Position numbers and translations under genes: made by a program. This document shows positions 35,148 through 50,210 of a stretch of 64,000 nt of DNA, in pieces (within the stretch, counting starts at the first letter, position 1; each line of letters opens with the position of its first letter). The DNA comes from Pelecanus crispus (lineage: Eukaryota; Chordata; Aves; Pelecaniformes; Pelecanidae): the NCBI RefSeq assembly GCF_030463565.1, contig NC_134660.1, positions 3,981,501 through 4,045,500 of the forward strand. Direction: 5' to 3'. The notes beneath the pieces were generated by a model, which was not told the origin of the DNA, did not search any database, and saw only the letters and a program-made list of their open reading frames with translations.

Positions 35148-36909
35148 CTATGGATGTTGAAGGAGAAAATAAGGTTCCGGCCCCAGGAAATAGTCCGTCC
35201 TAATAAATCTGTCCATGTCACTGGAAGAATGAGGCCACAACTACACTGAAGAAGTCTAATCCATGGTACTGGTTCACCTCCCTCTTGAGAAAGGCAAACA
35301 TTACCAAGGCTTCATATTAATCCTTACTGTATAACAAGCAGGTTAAGTATTGGTGCAGAAGCTGTGACAGTTAGAACACAGGCAGTATCATATATGGATT
35401 TAGTACCAGAAAAACTCCGTTTCTTGTCTAGATTCTGTCAACTAACTGGCTTTAGCCAAGTTGGTTGAAAGCATTCTTCACGCACACCACAGACATAACC
35501 TTACTTCTCACCCCTAAGCTGAGGGCAGCGAGCGTTAATTTTGATTATGAAAAAGCTCCGAATACACAGTTGCAGAATTGCTAGCAATCTTTCAGTAGGA
35601 ACCTCAACCCGTTAGACAGCAGGACTACTGGTGCTAAGAGCTCCTAACTTCTTTAGTCACCCAGTCCTGTTCTGATTCACACTGATGATTTTACTTGAAT
35701 CAACCTTAGAAACGGCTTCCTCTCTTATTTACTTCAAAGAATCTGCAGCTATGCACATGAAACCGATTCTCTGCTTTATTCCTGCCACAGACAACAGGGT
35801 ATCATAGCGCAAAGGCAAAAAGGCTATCCAACAATTTCAGGCTGAATCAGAAATGTTTGTTGCCCAGGAAAAGTATCAGGTTCTTGCTGAATCCAGGGAA
35901 TGAACAGGATGAACATCAAAGGTACCAGAGCACAAAGATTTATGGAAAAAGAAGTGACTGTTTCTTCAAAATTAGTCCCACTTAGCTCTCTCCACTCCTG
36001 CCACTGGAAGGTGCCAGGTTCACCTCTCTTGCTCTGGGAGAGGATGCAGCTCTTCAAGAGCAAGGACTTGGCTGCTGCGGAGATGCATGGAACCAGAGGA
36101 GGCTGCTTAATTAGGCCAACTGATAGTTTAAGGTCTATAGTTTCAGTGCTTTCAAAATACATTCCAGCCTGTTCTTCCTTGGCTCAGAGTTACTGTCTGA
36201 TTTATAACAGAGACATGGTATAACTTAGAACTTACCAAGTTAGGACTTATCTTGGCACCAATATCCCATATAAAATCAGAATAATTGAATCGGTTATTCC
36301 AGCTCAAAGTGAATTTGTTCAATATTGGGAAACTGGTACACTGTTAAAACACTAGCAAAGAACCTAACAGCCATTCCAGCTGCATCCACTGTGCAGGCAG
36401 TCGCGTGCTATCCTATAATTTCAAGGTGCCCCTTCCCATCTCCACTGTTTCTAATCGTTGTCACATCAATGTTCTTGATTAATTTACACACCACAGTTCA
36501 GTTTGTTTTGAGGACAGGGAGGATGCAGAAGCGGAAACCGGTGATTAATATACTTGATACAGGGCCTAACATATAAGCCCAGAAAGTGGATTTTGCAAGC
36601 ACATGCAGCTTTTTTGTTTAAAAAATAAAAAAAAGTCCTACTTTTTCTGGGTTTAGTTTCATTCACATCCATGTCTAACCAGGAATACAGGGCAGTCTAG
36701 TATTCCTCAAGTAACCTGGCAACTAACCAAAAAGCTGAGAAGGGAGAGCCAAAAGTGAAGCCAGAAAATGGATTTTAGTTTCAGGCTGAAGTTAATAATA
36801 CGGAAAAGTAGTTTTTAAATGACTCCTATTCCTCTCCACATGACTTGAAACCCTAGTACAAACTAACTAAGATGCCAGCTTTCGAGGACAGACAAATACA
36901 GGCACTTTA

Positions 36910-37146
<237 letters not shown>

Positions 37147-37220
37147 CTATTTAAAGATAACAGTGATCTTTTCAAAGATCAATCTCCATCATACTGGGAT
37201 TGAAACAGGTATTTTGCAGT

Positions 37221-37312
37221 TGAAGAAAGACACATGAGGCACTCGCCCAGTATAAGGGAGTTAGTGGCAGAACCCTGAACAGAATCCAACCATTCAGACT
37301 CTCAGGACCTGC
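37221..37312 (-). mobile_element. MIR-like SINE relic
   Basis: The plus strand reads like a worn complement of MIR: ACTCGCCCAG, then TTAGTGGCAGAACC and GACTCTCAGGACC at the expected spacing. Ancient tRNA-derived SINE; identification by eye. Confidence 0.45.
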
Positions 37313-38737
37313 TGACTGGTGTCCTGTTAAAATTAAACTGCAAAACATTTTGCAAAGATATACTACAGACAAATTATTCCATGAGGCTGATGAAATTTCA
37401 TTCCACCAGCAGGGTGGATTCTACAACATCGCTATCTTAAGAGATGGGGCAGCAATTAAACAGCATCTTCCAACCCTTGATCTGCAGTTACTACACGCAT
37501 CAGACTAAGAAGAGCTGGATCAGCTTTGCTAAATCAATCCCACCCAGGTGGGAATGACTGTTAAGCTTCTGGGACAACTTGAAGGACGTTATTTCTGACT
37601 TCTTTGCCAATCGTTGGTTAGTTTGGGGTTCCTTCTCCTGCGGTAAGGACTTCACTGCAAGGCTATCTCTACCGCAGAAAAATTAGAAGTCATAATTCCC
37701 TACTAGACGCTGATAAGGTAGGGGCTGTAACTTAAGCACAGTGTGGGTACCTTTACCTGCTGAACATCAGGTAAGAAGCAGCCATCTCCAATACCCCAGC
37801 AAGAGGTTACGCCAGCAGGGAGTTAGGAGTTCTCGTTGTTCTACTGCACTGGCGAGGGCACTGCACAAGCAGCAGTCTCCTGACCCAGAGATTAACACCT
37901 GAGCCCAGTTTTCCAGACTGCACTTCATACCCCAGCATATTACCCAAAGACCAGTGCTTTAGCTCTAATTTTGAAAACAACACTGCCAGACTCATGCAGT
38001 GCAATGCATCCAATTGCGTTTTATCTAACAAGAAAGTCTAAAAACAAAGACAGGAACCAGCCATCTGTACAGCATGAAAATACAGAAGACCTGAGAGATT
38101 AGCTTTGCCATGTCTAATTTAATCAGATTTGCTGCCAGTCGGTGTTTTAGTGTGTTGTTTACTTTGCTGCATTAATGTCTTCATTTTGATCCTTAAATTA
38201 CTGTATGGGATATCTGAAGTTCATCAGTAAGGATTTATGTTCCATTTCTTTTTTTTATAATATAAAGTTCCCCAAAAAACAACTCAGGAATGCTATTAAT
38301 ACAGGAGTAAATCTTTCTACTAAGGAGTGAAATAAATACAGCCCCTAACTAGTAAAATAACTGTAATCCACACGCCTGGCTACAAACGTTAATGTATCAA
38401 GAAAATAAACAAGCTTGTCTCACTCTTAAGAACCCTGTAGATCATCGAGATCCAATCAACTTACAGGGTTTTTTTTACTTTGCTGAATTTCCAACGCTTT
38501 CTAAAGGAAGGTCCAGCTCCCAGTGCAAGACTACATATTCTTAGAAGAAAAAGAGGACCTGTCTTATAGGTGAGACAGACCGGTCTCAAAACACAGCCAC
38601 GTAATTATTTGGTTTTGAATGGCTTGTTAAAAATCAAGCTATGGTAATATACCGGGTCTGGAGCTCATCTCTAAAAGCCCTTCTTGCCCATAACCCCAGG
38701 AGGCATTTCCCCAGTTCTCATCAGGGTGACTGCTTAC

Positions 38738-38929
38738 ATTTGGTGGGAATGTTCCTCTCCTGCACACCAAGGGCATTTTCGCTGTCGGCACTGCGCAGGC
38801 GCCCGCGGGGGTCCAGGTACTGCAATGCCAGGCCCAGGTTTTCTCCGTTGGTGCTTAAGGAACGACTTGAAGGGACCAAGGTGAAAAGATTCCCTTGGTG
38901 ACGCCGTATCCGGGGAAATGTCCTCCGGC
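38738..38929 (-). CDS. MAP3K3: MAP3K3 exon: linker before the kinase
   Basis: Codes residues 292-354 with split Gly291 and Ser355. It reads [40 protein letters not shown] and [19 protein letters not shown], close to human. This is a basic, Ser-rich linker. Confidence 0.96.
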
Positions 38930-39766
38930 CTGGAGAAAAAAGTAAAATTTTTAAATAACAAAGTGGAAGGTAATGGCTGGAGGTTGAGCAATGAAGAGAA
39001 GGGAGACAAAAAATGTGTTCTGGTCTGTTCCCATGGAGTAGAATCTACTGCCAAACAGACAAGATGCAAAAATATAACAGTTCAGGGCTGATGCTGCTCG
39101 AGTTCAGTACAGCTTTGGATCATTCCCAAAGTAGAAGGGAGAGAACACTTTGTAATGGCCTCAGTGCAGTAGTGCAAGATCTAAACTTGCCTTCCAAGGC
39201 AAAAATCTGGTTTACAGGCTAACACACAAGCTCCGAGGCTTGCTAACAACTACACAGACAGAATGACTTTCCAGATAACATGCCCGGATTTGCAAATCAA
39301 AAACATAAATAAAGATTATGACAACTTACGCCTCTTATGAAACTCTGAGAAATTAATTCGCATAAAGCCATCTGACGAGCAGAGATGTGATTCTTTTAAG
39401 TCACTGGTATACTGAAAATACCCAGAAGCAAGTTTGCATTGCAAATTAGCAAAGCATAATGAATCCCTGAGGTAGGAATCCACTATATACGACCAAGGCT
39501 AATAACTATGGCCACTGCTCAACCCTAGCAGTCCCAGATCAGCCTGGATATCCCCAGAAAGGGCAAAGTAAACAAAGAATTACAAGCAGCCATCGCAGGT
39601 TGCTATGAAAATGTGGCATTACACATGGTAGCATTAACTCCCGCGCTAACTGCAAGGGGCAGGGCACTTCCAGACTCTTCAACTAGGAGTTACACTCGCC
39701 CCTGGAGGTTGCCATCGCCTCACCTTCTTTTTCAAGCCTGGAATCAAAGGTCTGAAAACAACTCAC

Positions 39767-39859
39767 CATCGTTGTAGTCTTTGTGCTGCATGGAGACATT
39801 GTAGCGCCGAGGGTAGGTCCCACCTTTCCCTGCTTTGTCATAGATCTGATTCTCACGGT
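39767..39859 (-). CDS. MAP3K3: MAP3K3 exon: linker segment ([10 protein letters not shown])
   Basis: Codes residues 261-290 with split Asp260 and Gly291. It reads [20 protein letters not shown] and [11 protein letters not shown], against human [20 protein letters not shown]. The donor is GATG|GTGAGT and the acceptor CTCCTTCCAG. Confidence 0.96.
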
Positions 39860-40070
39860 CTGGAAGGAGACGCAAAGACAGAAGTGAGGCTCCTTCAAAA
39901 AGTACATGTTCTAATGACAGAGTTTTCCTGTAACAGCAGGTTTTTTTTAGGAAGAGGCGAGTAATAAATGACTCCATTGCTTTTCAATCAACATATCCCC
40001 AGTCCTTCTATTTATATAATCCCAGCAAACATATAGGGTAGCCAGCAAACAGCAGCAAATGTCTAGATCA

Positions 40071-40199
<129 letters not shown>

Positions 40200-41795
40200 C
40201 TATCTACTGGAGAGAAACCTAAGTAACAGTGATTCTCAAATCTGTGTCCCTACAATAATTTCATGCTACACCTGTGAAGCTGAAGTCAGGCTCAGCCCCA
40301 GCTAACCAGACTATTTCCCAGCGTGGGCAGTCATCCCTTCTGTTCAGTTCGTGCCATTTATTTAGCAGTTCCCCAGCCTGTGGTTTGAGACCCAGTCCTT
40401 CCTTCAGCCACATGAAATAGAAGGTTAAAACCAAGGCTACGAGGAAGAGCAGAACAGGGTACTGCTTGCAGCACATTGCTCACAGGGCAGTGGACAATGG
40501 GGACCACTGCCCCCAGTGATTTACCATGAGGGGCAAGAGTTCCTCTCACAACAACTTCTGTGCACTTTCCTCTCGACCAGCAACAGATGAGCCTAAGCAC
40601 TCCTGACAAGCACTCCTGACAACCCTCGCGTTTCTCCCCAATGAGCAGGACTCCTCAGGCAAGCCTAAGTATGGCCCCTTGTTTGGCAGAAGGCCTTTAA
40701 CATCTCTTAAGAGACTACAAAAACTCGATCTGTGCCAAAGCCATGTTATTTGCACTTTTTTTTTTTTGTTAAGCGGTGTAAATGGAGTGAACCTGATACA
40801 GCTTTCAGACTCCCAAATGAGATTCCTTTCCTACTACACAAAGAACAACAGCTTCCCCAGATGATGCCCATTCCTACAAGGAACAACCAGGGAGCCTTTG
40901 TTTTTCCCCCCATCCTCCACTTAGGGCAGGGAAAGGGGAGAGAAGGACAGGTAACAAATTAGCAACATCCCCACCCCCAAATAAATGAATGCATGCATAC
41001 GCACAGGTTAACTCTAAAAGTGCTTCCTTGTAACTCCATAAACCGGAGGAACTGAATGGCTACAAAACCAAACCTCAAGTGCTTGACATAAAAGCATACA
41101 CTACCTACAGGAATCAGCTTGGAGGAATCTTAAAAACATGCTGCAGCCCAGTATTACAGCTGCTGCGAAGCCATAGTTGCTATTCAAGCTAACAGGACCT
41201 GCAGCTGCCCACCAACACCTCAAACAACACTAGCAGCAAAGAAAGGGAAGAAAAAGATCTGGATCATCAGACTATGACAAACTCTTCATCAAAGGAAGAG
41301 CCCTCCTGTCTACCTTTGGAATTAATAGTATATCTTGCAGGACACAAGAATCTAGTGTAACGACATATTTCTGTAACCTTAGAATAGGTTGTTAGGTTTG
41401 GGTTTTTTTTTTTCTTTAATGAACAAGTAGAGCCTTGTCTAAAAGAGATTTAAATACCCTGCAGCCAGATGTTCTTGGAGTCTAGGCTCCACGGAGACGG
41501 CACCGCTTTAGAACTTTGTATTTATAACATAGAGCTACTGAAGTACCAGTTTGTCAGTGCATGGTTTTGCCAGAAAATAAAACAGCCTTAAGACGTAGTT
41601 AATTCTAAGAAATACATTGGGATATTAGTAGGTGTAGTGAACATAGTGATTTAGATCGCTTAAAGAATCACCGTCAAAGGTATTAGCAAAAGTGGCTCTG
41701 TAAGTTCCTACTTCTCTCCAAGAAAATTTATGAGATGGAAAACAAAGTTTTGCATAAGTACAATTGGCATTTTGATTTGAGGACGTAAGTTCCTA

Positions 41796-41918
<123 letters not shown>

Positions 41919-42415
41919 TCAGTTCCATCTAATGCCTGAAAGGCCGTGCAAGAGGATCAGAGTCCACTACTGCTTGCCCGGAGGATGTCCAGATGAAAAG
42001 GGGATTCTAAAGCTTTAGAATGTACTTTTTTCCTTTCTCCCCGACAGAAATTGCTAAGGACATATAAAATTTGAGACATTATTCTAGGTGTCGAAGGACT
42101 CTGCTGTGAAAATGAAAGTTTAAGTCAGCCTCGTGCTGCATTTTGATCCCAAGTGACTTCAGGAACAGAGTCTCTGCTGGTGCTACTGCATTGTTGCCTC
42201 CACCTGCAAGTTGCCCTTTGGCCTTACTTCCTACTTTTTTGAATGGAGAGCGCAGTTTCAAATGCGAGAGGGTCACACAAACCTGGTAATAGGAAACCTG
42301 AGCACACACGTGTAACGCACACCAAAACTGCTCATTCAGAGGTGGAGAGACAATGCCCAACATGCATGGTAACTGCGTCTGGCAGTCCAACAAAGGCTTT
42401 GAACTTACACAACTA

Positions 42416-42790
<375 letters not shown>

Positions 42791-43619
42791 TCACCTCTAA
42801 TGCTAGACCTCTATGATCACAGCAACTCTGGAGTAAACCTTATAGTCTGGACAGAAATAGAACCAGGAGACGCCACGTCAAAAAGCAAATTGTTCGACGA
42901 GCACCTGTACTGTCATTTTAGATACTACACGGTTATTGGTGAAGCTCCTAGCAGAGCAGTTACCTATTTCTAACCTCTTCTGCTCAACCTTCTGAGCATA
43001 ATTTCAGTATCTCAGGGAAGGCAGAGGACTCCAGGAATCCCTGGCTTTTGTGCATGAACTTCACTTCACTGCTAATCTCCACTGAACAAAACGCTTGTCA
43101 GGGCAACTGATCTTCTGTCTTGATTGTAAGTTTGCCTCAACTAGTATCACTTACCCTGAGTGACAGCACTATCCCTGCTGTCATCATCAGCTGAGCTAAT
43201 TATACTGAGTTGAGCTCACACAGGAGCACTGTTACTTTTGTAAATAATGCCAAAATTTGTGTTTTACTGTGTGAAAAATGAAACTGTATGACTAGTTTGG
43301 GTGAAAACACATGGAGGTCAATTCTGCAATTTCTGTTAAATCAGATGAGATAACTAGATGGACAGAGAGTATGTTTAGGGACCAAAGGATAAGAAAAATA
43401 TTTTACTCATCTGTTAATGGTACTACCTAAAGAGTTTCTGTTGTGCTACCTACTGAGAGAAACTGCACCCCTAGGATTATTTTTTTTCCTTGCACAGATC
43501 TCAAAGAAGATGACACTTTAGAAACAGGAAGAAACAAAATCCCTTCTTGCAGTGACCTGCCCACCTGCAGCTCCCATCAAGTCAAACTGTGAGGTCCAAG
43601 AAATGCTGTGGTCCAGCCA

Positions 43620-43696
43620 ATCTACTCAAGGTCACCCATGAAGTCAGAGACAGCGTTTTAAGATCAGCTCTCAAGCTGTGCTCTTTATGATGCTAT
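43620..43696 (-). mobile_element. MIR-like SINE relic
   Basis: The plus strand has ACTCAAGGTCACCCATGAAG, GTCAGAGACAGC, then CAAGCTGTGCTCTTTATGAT, matching the complement of MIR (CAAGGTCACACAGC ... GTGCTCTTTCCACTA). Confidence 0.5.
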
Positions 43697-45319
43697 CTTT
43701 AATTAAGTGTGTGTACTCAGGTGCTATGAAAGATGGGTGAAGATCAGCAAATACTCTCCCAAGGAAAATATTTTCTACAGAAGTTATTGTAATAAAGAGT
43801 GAAGGCAAACATCAGCAGAAGCTAACTGAAAACCAGTGCACACACCTTTCAAAGGACTGCAGAAGGAAAAAAAAAAAAAAACCACCACTGGCATGGCTTA
43901 GAGTGCATAGGGGGTGAACTACATGCCAAAAAAATTATTGCTTAGAGCTACCATCTGATTTTCCAAGTAGCTCTGTGGGGCTCACGTGACATTACAAGCC
44001 AACTGGCGTGGAGATAAACAAGAGAGCGTGCTTCGGGGCTGCACTGAGTCACGGGAGCACACTTTCACTCTTTCCGATACAATGCCATGGCTGGCCAAAG
44101 GGAGCCCAAGGCCTGCTGGCGTCAGCCCAGCCGCTATTGTGGAAAGGCCACCATCACTGGGCAGGAAAAGGAAGTCGGCACTAAATCAATGTATATCAAA
44201 GGAAGTGAGTGGAAAAAACACAACTGCTGCCAGAATGCTTAGCAACCCTTTTTTTTAAAAAAAAAAAAAAGTTATCTTTACTTCCAAACCTCTGAATTGG
44301 TGACAGCAGGCTTGAGGCCTGTCCACTTTAGGAGACAGGAACTACACAGATGTATCTCCTGCATGCAAACAACTTCTGCTGAATGCTACTTTCGAGTTTC
44401 ATTGCATGACGTGGTTTGAATAGGAAAGTCTCTAAGCCTGAAATGCTAGGAAACAGGGGTACATTCCTTTTTCAAATCAAAGATAGGAGAAGAGAAGGAA
44501 GAAAGAATTGACTCAAGAGTGAACTATTGCCAAATTACCATCAGACCTCTGACAGAACTGGAACTCTTCTAGACCTCTTAATAATTTAACAGTCTGGTAC
44601 TTTGACATGTTCAGAAAATAAAACCAATGCTTTCTTGACTGATGAATGACAGGCTAATCAGAAAGCGTCCCTGAGCTGGGATAAGAGGAAAGAGTCTGTA
44701 CAACTGGGATACAGAAGGGGCCCCTTATTACTATACAGTTTACCCACGACAGACACTCGGTACAGTCTGTTAGCTTTGGCATCATTAGTTGGACACCTTA
44801 GAATGCCAATGAAGGAGAAAGATTTTTTTTTAAATAAAATATTGTTGGCATTGAATTTGTCTGTGAAAAAAGAAACGTGGTGTTCGGACATGTATGGATA
44901 CCACGGCCTTCTTCATAGGACCGAGGAATGTTGCTCTTTTTATGCACATTAACTTCAAACTAGAAAGGATGGGCAAACTCTTTTTGTCCCAGTTTCAGTC
45001 ACATACTTCACAAGCTTTCAGCACTTCTTCGTTTGCTTGCTACTTCATAAAAGCAAACTGTAAAAAAGGAGATCAGCAGACTCTAGACAGGATGCAAACA
45101 GGTTTGCTGGACAAGTCTAGTATTGGGAATGACTGGTCTAGTTCTCAAGTCCTTCTCTACTGGGCTTGCTCTCCCAATTACCTTTGGTCAGAACAGCGTG
45201 GATCTGACTCTGGTTTAGACACACCCCCCCCCTCAGTATGGAGACTGTCTGTTCCAGTGTAGTCCGATTTATTATTTGACCCTAAGACTGCATTGCAAAT
45301 ACTGATCTAAAGTCCTGTA

Positions 45320-45400
45320 ATGATTATGCCTCAGGTTTATACAGTTAATGAAACTGAAGCACTCCGCTTCCACAGAGGGAGCTGGTTTCGAACTTGGAAA
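45320..45400 (-). mobile_element. possible MIR-like SINE relic
   Basis: TTAATGAAACTGAAGCAC followed by GAGGGAGCTGGTTTCGAACTT resembles the complement of MIR with its GAAACTGAGGCAC and B-box regions. Weak. Confidence 0.35.
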
Positions 45401-46513
45401 CAAAACAACTCTGACATTTCCACCTCCTAGTACTGCTCTCGTGATTTGCAGCACCTGTCATCTGAAGCATCAGGTCTGACAAGCCCTAAAATAGCTGTTG
45501 CAACAAACACAGCCATGCTCTGCTTCTGTTTCCAGCAAGATTTACCTTTTCTCACTTCTAAAGCAAATCATTTACACAGAACACCACGTTAGGCTCTAGC
45601 CTTCATACTGCAGATCCTTATTATTGCTCACCTTCTTCCTGCTCTTTCACTGCTCACTGAATTTCACACCAAGGAGCCAGATTCTAAACCACAGACCTTC
45701 TTTTTTGGGACCCAAAAGTCTTTGAAGCAGTTTCAGATGTTTTAGTTCTCCATATAACAAGTTAACAGCTTTCAGCATCCTTCAAGCACAGATTTGAATA
45801 GTACTGCATAGTTATGTAGGGGGTTATAACAAAGGAATTGGGACAACTCAGACAAACCTACCAGAGATAGAAGTCACTGAAGTTACAGGAGTCTTACATG
45901 GACCTTTCCACTAAACACGAGTTCACTAAGCTGACAGAAACACAAAGGAAATGAGACAAAGGTACCTATTACTCTGACTTTTCTTATTATCTTTTGTGCA
46001 GCTGTGCCAGTCACCTATGATATCAGCCTGGTGCTCTACTCATCTGGTAATTATGAGAGTGAAAGGTTAAGAAATTCAGTACATAGGGCACTGGTTAGAT
46101 ATGCAGTGGCAATTCCTGTGCTACTAATAAAACGCTTGACTACAGGAGTGAGGACAGATTCCAAAGCCCAACATAAATAATAATAATAAAAAAAAATTCT
46201 AGGTTTCATGAACTGACATTGCCAATCTAAATAAAAACCTCATGACTCACGTAAGCTTTTCAAATTTCTAACCTCAATGAATCTGGCTTTGGGACATCCC
46301 CTTTAGCAGCTCCTCAGCTGTTCAACAACTTAGTAAGGAACTTTGAAACATTCTATTGTAAACATATTAAGAGCTTTTGAAAATTAACTGCCTTGTCCTA
46401 GAATAACCTTTCAATTTCTCATGGCTTTCATAAATGCTATACCATAAACACTAGTGCCCAAAAGATACGTTTTTAAAAAAACAAAGACAAGCAGAAGTGT
46501 CAAAAATACTCAC

Positions 46514-46634
46514 TGACAGACAGATGCCTACTTCTGGGTTCTGGCTGCTGATAAGGTGTGTTCACATCCCCCACAGATTGGGAAGTTTTAATCCTGACTT
46601 GTTTGGGCAGTCCAGAATGGGGTGAAGAACTGGT
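46514..46634 (-). CDS. MAP3K3: MAP3K3 exon: SSSPHSG linker after PB1
   Basis: Codes residues 128-167 plus one base of Ser168. It reads [20 protein letters not shown] and [20 protein letters not shown]. Phase fits both neighbours. The donor is TCA|GTGAGT. Confidence 0.96.
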
Positions 46635-48837
46635 CTGTTGGGTAAAATGAAAAAGATAAAACAAAATGAGACTGAGGAGCTCAAGCAGTCTGGCCACAGT
46701 TTCAAAAATATCATTATGTTTAGTAGCAAGAAAGTAGCTGAGAAATAGCTCGAGAGCCTGCTAGCTTATTAACTTCACAGAACACAAACAATAAAGGCAG
46801 CAAAAGAGCAAGCTTTACAATTATGGTGTAAAACAGGAGTCGAACATCTAGAGCATGCTACCCTCCAGCCTCAAATCGAATGCAGGATTTACAGGTCTCA
46901 ATGTTTGTTGTCCATTAGCAGCCACCTACGAAACCAACAAGAAGGGGCTCATGCCACTCACGGAGACCAGCCCATGGAAGAACCTACAATTTCTATCAGC
47001 CATCTTGGCCAGCAGAGATAAATTATGGATCTTGCACTCTTTCAGAAGCAGTTAGATAGCAACTTGACTCCTCACAATCTTTAAAAAGTAAACTGACGAT
47101 TCAGACCGTCGAAGTAAAAATAAATTCTAGAGTTTGAGAGCACAAAGAGTTTGGAGATGCCAAGATGAATGCTGCCTGAGTTGCTTTTATTCATCCTTCC
47201 CTGAACCTACATAGATGCCATCTAATTAAAGATCATTTTTCCAGTGCCCTCATCTCATTCAAAGCAGGAAGAGGAATGATAGGAGACATGTCCAAGGACT
47301 TCTCCCCAGTTTGTTGAGAAAGATGGAAGGGGTAACTCCAGCATGCTTTGTATGAAGGGGAACTGCAGGATGGTTTTGCGATTTAGGGCAGTAGGATGCT
47401 GCCCAGGAGAACTGTTGCCCTCCTTGCGCAGCAGTTGAGCACAGCTCTGCCATGAGAAGCTGCAACACTTCAGACTCCAGAGGGTGCTCACTGGGAAATG
47501 TTTAGACTGCAGCTTCAGGCAGCTAACAGCCCTGTGCTCTTTCCACAGATGATACAGGGAACGTGGGCTCTTAACACAGGACTGAACAGGACACCAACAA
47601 TCCGAGGACGGTGCACTAAGGTCTGAGCACATGACATACTGTGAACTTCCAAGCTCCCCCAAGCAAATGAGATCCTGTGCATGTCAAAGCAGGTGCTCGA
47701 TACGAGTGGACACTTTAAATTTTAATCTTCTTGTCCCAAAGTACCTAGTTTTACAAGAGAATATAATAGCCCCTTCCTCTTGTGTGTTACAGAATTTAAC
47801 CAATGCTTGTAAAGCACTTATTTTATTGAGATGAGCATAACCAAAGAGACCCCAAGGAAATTAATTCTGTCTTCTGAAAATTATTTGAATATGACTGGCA
47901 TACAAGGTGTGAGGCCACTTGATCAAAAAAGCAAAGAATAGCTGCTCATTTATTAAGCACTTACCCTTGCACAGAGTAAGAAGGGAGACTGATTGAAATT
48001 ACATAAACTCTACCATGAACAGATTCATGGGAGCTGAATAGCGGGTGCAGAGGTCACACCATTTCTGTGGACAGTCTGGCTTTAGTACTCTAGGTGTTCA
48101 ACTTAACCAGTTCTTCCCATTAGTTTCTAAACACAAAGAAAGGACTGACAACAGAAGTGAGCTGCTTGATAAAAGAAAGCACAAATGAGCCACAGGAAGA
48201 GGCACAAGAAAATTAATATAAACGCTATTCACAAACACAGGCTCTCAGTACTAGTCACACAGCTACTGCTGTAAAGTTAATTTGTTTTATATACATATTT
48301 GTGCCAAAGCCACGGCATTACCTTTCCATCCCCAGAAAAAGAAAGGAGCACAACCAAAACAAAATCTGCATCCTGTACTTCAGGAAAAATAATGCTTCCC
48401 GCTCCCTCAGTGGGATGAGATCATGCAGCCAAGAAACCTCCTTCAGACTTGTGGGCTTTTGCTTTATCACATGTAGGGCTCTCCTGCCAGGCAACTCAGA
48501 GCTGAAGAGGAAGTTGGAGGAGAGGGGGGAAACAGTGGCACTTACTGAAGACTTCGCTGTTTGTTTCTGCTTTGAGCAAAAGAGGAAAAAACAGCTAATA
48601 AAAGGACAACACCACAGTACTGGCTACTGGCTGGTGTAGGATGAGATTTACTAAGTGTTTACCATAGGTGGCTTATGTAAAGTTTAGACAATGTCATTTA
48701 CCATCTGATTTGCAGTCCGAAGACACTGAAATTAGCAGAGGGCTGTAAAAGAGGATTGTTTTACTGTGTTATACCAAAAGTTGAGGCCACCTTTTACAGA
48801 CTGTTTCCTGACAACACAGAACAAAGTCTGACTACGC

Positions 48838-48985
48838 TAGGTCAGACCAAAAGCCTTCTTGCCAAGTATTGTCTTCAGAACAGCCAGTAACAAATGCTGA
48901 GGGAAAGGGCATAGGACAAGGATCAGCATCATCCCCTCCTACACCTCTCCAGCTTTTGGCATCCAGTCATTTGGGAAAGGGCTGC
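48838..48985. mobile_element. old interspersed repeat resembling a common sauropsid repeat
   Basis: CTAGGTCAGACCAAAAG, AGTATTGTCTTC, CAGCCAGTAACAAATGCTGA and CTCTCCAGCTTTTGGCATCC follow the order of a repeat that is very abundant in turtles and crocodiles (AGACCAAAGGTCCATCTAGC ... CCCAGCTTCTGGCA). Family name not certain. Confidence 0.45.
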
Positions 48986-49285
48986 TAATGCTCCTGAAGG
49001 TCTTTGTATTTCTATTAACATGGATGATCGAATTCAAAAATAGCAAGAAGTACATTTAAGTTCTCCTGACAGTTCCAAGAATTACAGGTGTGATTATTTC
49101 AAGAGTTTGAGCTCACAGCCTGCAGAACTTGAATAGAGATGAACATCCAAGACTGACAAGCCACTACCAACAGAGCTTCCAAGACAGAGTAGCTTTTTGT
49201 CTCACACTCTTCCAGAGAATTTGGTAATTTAAAATATCTAAGCTATCAAGGTCTTTGGCTTGAAAAGCTCTATGACCTTAACTCT

Positions 49286-49298
49286 GGGGGGGGGGGGG
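49286..49298. repeat. poly-G run (G13) followed by A6
   Basis: Thirteen consecutive G then AAAAAA in a MAP3K3 intron. Confidence 0.85.
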
Positions 49299-50096
49299 AA
49301 AAAACACATTGGTTGATTGAACAAAGTTCTCCAGTTACAGATCAGGAATAAGGGAAACTTCTCACTCTTTTTGCCCTCTTCAGCTTGAAGTTCAATTCAC
49401 TGTCCAAAACGGGCAGCTTTGGGAGCTTGACTTACAGACCTACTTCCCATGTTATGATCTTTTCTGCTGAAAAGTGCAAACTACATTGACACTCACTGCC
49501 GTGGTACAGAAAAGTGAACCAAGACACAATCAAATTCACCTTAGGTGTGAATACACCATTATTAGCTAAAGGCAACTTAGCTTCTATAGAGTAAGGCTGG
49601 ATTCAATGCACTAGGCTACAGAAATGCAAAATCATTGGGAGCTGTCCTCAGGCGTCTCACCAAGGAAAAAAGTGCTAATAGCTTGTCTTCAAGGACAACC
49701 TGTGCTTTCTTAAAGACAAGATAATTACACACACTTTCAACACTGTGCTATTAATCAAAGGTAAAAAAAAAGTTCTCTGCGAACCAAACTCATTAAGTGT
49801 TTTCTGAATACAGTCATTGGGTACTTGAAATAAAATGGCCTTCATGTTACAGTTTAAAAAGCTGCAATGTTTTAGTCCCTGAACAGCTGCTGAAGCCAGG
49901 AAAAAAAAAAGAAAAAAAAAGAAAAAAAAGAGATACCTATAGCTAAGCCAAAGCAAAGAGGATAAACATATGCATTTGTGTCTGTGAAAAATTATTTTAC
50001 TAATCCCTGTTATTCTCAGATAAGGCTACCATCATGTTTCAGAGACTTAAGGGTAAAAACCTTCATTTTGCTGCAGTTACAGAAGTTGTTACCTAC

Positions 50097-50210
50097 ATGG
50101 TTTCTGTCCTGAGACAGCAATAATATTCTAAGGCTTTTCACATTAGAGCTTCGGTCTAAGAGATCTACTGCTTTATCCAGGTCATCTTGATTTTTCAAAG
50201 GAATAGACAG
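50097..50210 (-). CDS. MAP3K3: MAP3K3 exon: second half of PB1 domain
   Basis: Codes residues 90-127, phase 0. It reads [20 protein letters not shown] and [18 protein letters not shown]. The acidic DDLDKA stretch is the OPCA-type part of PB1. Human has ILLKNQ; here Pro replaces Leu. The donor is CAT|GTAGGT. Confidence 0.96.
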